From assembly GCA_013214445.1 (NCBI GenBank), contig JABSPG010000010.1:22447-30612 (forward strand): a stretch of DNA of 8,166 nucleotides. Direction: 5' to 3'. This stretch comes from Ekhidna sp. GTDB taxonomy: Bacteria; Bacteroidota; Bacteroidia; Cytophagales; Cyclobacteriaceae. Positions 6,882 to 8,166 of this stretch are shown in pieces (positions within the stretch are counted from its first letter, which is position 1; each line of letters begins with the position of its first letter). The position numbers and the translations under genes were made by a program. Below the pieces are notes generated by a model. It did not search any database, had not been told where the DNA came from, and worked only from the letters and a program-made list of their open reading frames with translations.

Positions 6882-7718
6882 TTAGATTTCGTTTCCCTTA
6901 AACAATTGATCCGCCTTAGACAGAAGCACAATCTCTACAATTAAGACTGGAGCAAGTAAAACAAGACCGACAAAGGCAAAGATTAAGGTGACAAACGAAA
7001 CACCCATCACTAATTCTAGTCTGCCAGCAATCTTTGCTGCTCTACCCATGCTGTCTTGCAACCGAAGCAATCCCAACCCAAGAATGATTGAAATTGCTCC
7101 ATAAGGGATAACAAAAAACGCATTCATAACATCCGCAACCTCTAGCAGATCCGGATTGGTTAGCAACATCACAATTTCGATGATGTAATTAAGCGAAAGC
7201 ACACCCATTGAAATGTAAGATGCAATCCTTAGCAGGTGGTTTTCGAACAAAATACTGAGTGCTAAAAACCCCCGTAGAAATAGAAAGTAAGCAATAATGA
7301 TCATTACTTTCAACCCAACATAGGAGGTCAGAAATGAAGAAGTAGCAACTTCCTCTTCCAGAAATACACTCATAGCGATTTCCAGTATGATGAGAATCAT
7401 GTACACGATACCTGCCACCCATGCAGGAGCAAGCGCGTTTTTGTGGTCCATTTCGGACGAATTAATCAGTAGCATATTTTTTATTGAATGAATGGAAAAA
7501 TATGAGGATTGGGCAGATGAATCGAACCACACATCGGGATCTTCTCCTAGCGCCTTCAGCATGATTTTTACAGTCGAGGCACGAGGAGTAACAGCACCAG
7601 ATTCAATCCGCTGGATCGTTCTGACACTGACATGGCTTGCTTCTCTTAGTTGCTGTTGTGTCATGCCTTGCGCTTTTCTAAGATCAAGCAGCTTCTGTCC
7701 GAGTTGTGGTTGCTTCAT
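6882..7718 (-). CDS. XRE-type helix-turn-helix regulator with C-terminal multi-pass membrane domain
   Basis: 278 residues. The N-terminal HTH domain of the Cro/C1 (XRE) type spans about 6-58: LGQKLLDLRKAQGMTQQQL, then the recognition-helix region SVRTIQRIESGAVTPRAST. After a linker (about 65-95) come about five, possibly six, membrane helices: roughly 99-119, 134-156, 165-187, 197-218 and a long hydrophobic stretch at 236-266. The protein ends in a short cytoplasmic tail. The HTH would sit in the cytoplasm, giving a membrane-tethered one-component regulator; what the membrane part senses is not visible. Similar HTH-plus-membrane proteins are known in Bacteroidota without a set function. ATG 7718 begins just before the HTH, preceded by an A-rich GAAAAGTA. 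It is the first gene of a likely operon with the SRPBCC gene and is divergent from the acetyltransferase, so autoregulation or control of either neighbour is plausible but unproven. Confidence 0.9.
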   Translation of the reverse strand: MKQPQLGQKLLDLRKAQGMTQQQLREASHVSVRTIQRIESGAVTPRASTVKIMLKALGEDPDVWFDSSAQSSYFSIHSIKNMLLINSSEMDHKNALAPAWVAGIVYMILIILEIAMSVFLEEEVATSSFLTSYVGLKVMIIIAYFLFLRGFLALSILFENHLLRIASYISMGVLSLNYIIEIVMLLTNPDLLEVADVMNAFFVIPYGAISIILGLGLLRLQDSMGRAAKIAGRLELVMGVSFVTLIFAFVGLVLLAPVLIVEIVLLSKADQLFKGNEI

Positions 7719-7758
7719 TACTTTTCAATCATCGTTTTCACAATGCTACGGGTATCAA

Positions 7759-7779
7759 CAAATGTGGGGTAAATATTTG
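7759..7779. promoter_or_regulatory. Inverted CAAAT/ATTTG pair, candidate divergent -7 boxes or operator
   Basis: CAAAT (7759-7763) and ATTTG (7775-7779) face each other across 11 bases in the 138-bp region between the regulator and acetyltransferase genes. Read outward, each arm is a one-mismatch version of TAnnTTTG: CACATTTG on the minus strand (7766-7759) and AATATTTG on the plus strand (7772-7779). No good -33 TTG accompanies either. The rest of this intergenic region is AT-rich with nothing else I can name. Confidence 0.25.
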
Positions 7780-7856
7780 AGGTGACATTAATGCGTCATT
7801 TGTATTTATGTCCTTTTCCTGTATCTAAACCGTGTTTTTCAGATTACATTTATTCC

Positions 7857-8166
7857 ATGATCCGTACTGCCACTACCGAGGATGCCAGCTCAATTGTTGA
7901 AATCTACAATCACTACATCGAGCATTCTGCTGCCACATTTGAGCTCGAGCCGATCGATGCTGCAGAAATGAGTAGACGGATCAAACGTGTCCAAGAAGAG
8001 TTTATGCTGCCTTGGCTGGTCATGGAGATTGACCATCAGATTGTTGGGTATGCATATGCCACACAGTGGAAGACTCGGAAAGCCTATGCAAGGACTTGCG
8101 AAAGCTCTATATACTTCAGCACAAATAGCGCCGGAAAAGGATACGGTCCAAGGCTGTACGGTGAAC
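7857..8166 (+). CDS. GNAT N-acetyltransferase, phosphinothricin/methionine-sulfoximine type, 3'-truncated
   Basis: The frame from ATG 7857 is open to the window end (103 codons of an expected 160-180). The protein starts MIRTATTEDASSIVEIYNHY, followed by HSAATFELEPIDAAEM, then PWLVMEIDHQIVGYAYATQW, KTRKAYARTCESSIYFS and the acetyl-CoA-binding loop region AGKGYGPRLY. This order is characteristic of the GNAT subgroup that includes PAT/Bar and MddA/YncA enzymes, which acetylate the amino group of L-methionine sulfoximine, phosphinothricin or related amino acids. The conserved Glu before SIY (Glu82) is present. Start choice: the family begins with M-I/L-R-x-A immediately, and no upstream in-frame start fits. 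No clear Shine-Dalgarno or exact promoter box is visible. It is divergent from the XRE membrane regulator. Real substrate unknown; the C-terminal half, with the rest of the CoA site, is outside the window. Confidence 0.9.
   Translation, partial: MIRTATTEDASSIVEIYNHYIEHSAATFELEPIDAAEMSRRIKRVQEEFMLPWLVMEIDHQIVGYAYATQWKTRKAYARTCESSIYFSTNSAGKGYGPRLYGE

Noticed and set aside
7492..7785. 97-residue plus-strand frame antisense to the regulator
   Set aside because: Mostly antisense of the clear HTH domain, Cys/Ser-rich and without any family resemblance.
1..8166. CRISPR array, IS element, phage or toxin-antitoxin system
   Set aside because: No regularly spaced repeats, no transposase or integrase motifs, and no toxin-like small gene pairs; the XRE gene has a membrane domain rather than a toxin partner.

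Overview
The window looks like ordinary chromosome of a Bacteroidota bacterium, most likely a marine or environmental member of the Cytophagales; the order is an inference from protein flavour, not proven. The evidence is a permease with an N-terminal 'permease prefix' segment, MacB/FtsX permeases ending in the NPVK-[SA]-L-[KR]-DE tail, a tiny Lacal_2735-type protein, A-rich or absent Shine-Dalgarno sites, and a Bacteroidota-type -7 box (TAnnTTTG) before one gene. There are no rRNA or tRNA genes, IS elements, CRISPR arrays or phage genes.

Layout. 1-4054 (+): two tandem, paralogous MacB/FtsX-type ABC permeases. The first is cut by the window edge; the second is complete and starts inside the end of the first (8-bp overlap). 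4061-5108 (-): an M48 metalloprotease lipoprotein and, upstream of it, a 55-residue Lacal_2735-like protein. 5109-5266: a divergent intergenic stretch with a short palindrome and an antisense, protein-like open frame with no start. 5267-6391 (+): a membrane acyltransferase (acyltransferase-3 family). 6395-7718 (-): a probable two-gene operon, with a membrane-anchored XRE-type regulator first and an SRPBCC-fold protein second. 7719-7856: a divergent intergenic region. 7857-8166 (+): the first 103 codons of a GNAT acetyltransferase of the phosphinothricin/methionine-sulfoximine acetyltransferase type, cut by the window edge.

How the genes work together. The two permeases very likely act together, in export or in envelope lipid or lipoprotein handling; their ATPase is not in the window. 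The regulator and SRPBCC genes form a transcription unit that converges on the acyltransferase, with only 3 bp between the stops, and diverges from the acetyltransferase. The remaining genes seem to be independent housekeeping or envelope functions. I found no clear evidence for a new multi-gene system. The points most worth checking are the small gene at 4941-5108, the orphan antisense frame at 5160-5266, and the membrane-regulator/SRPBCC pair.
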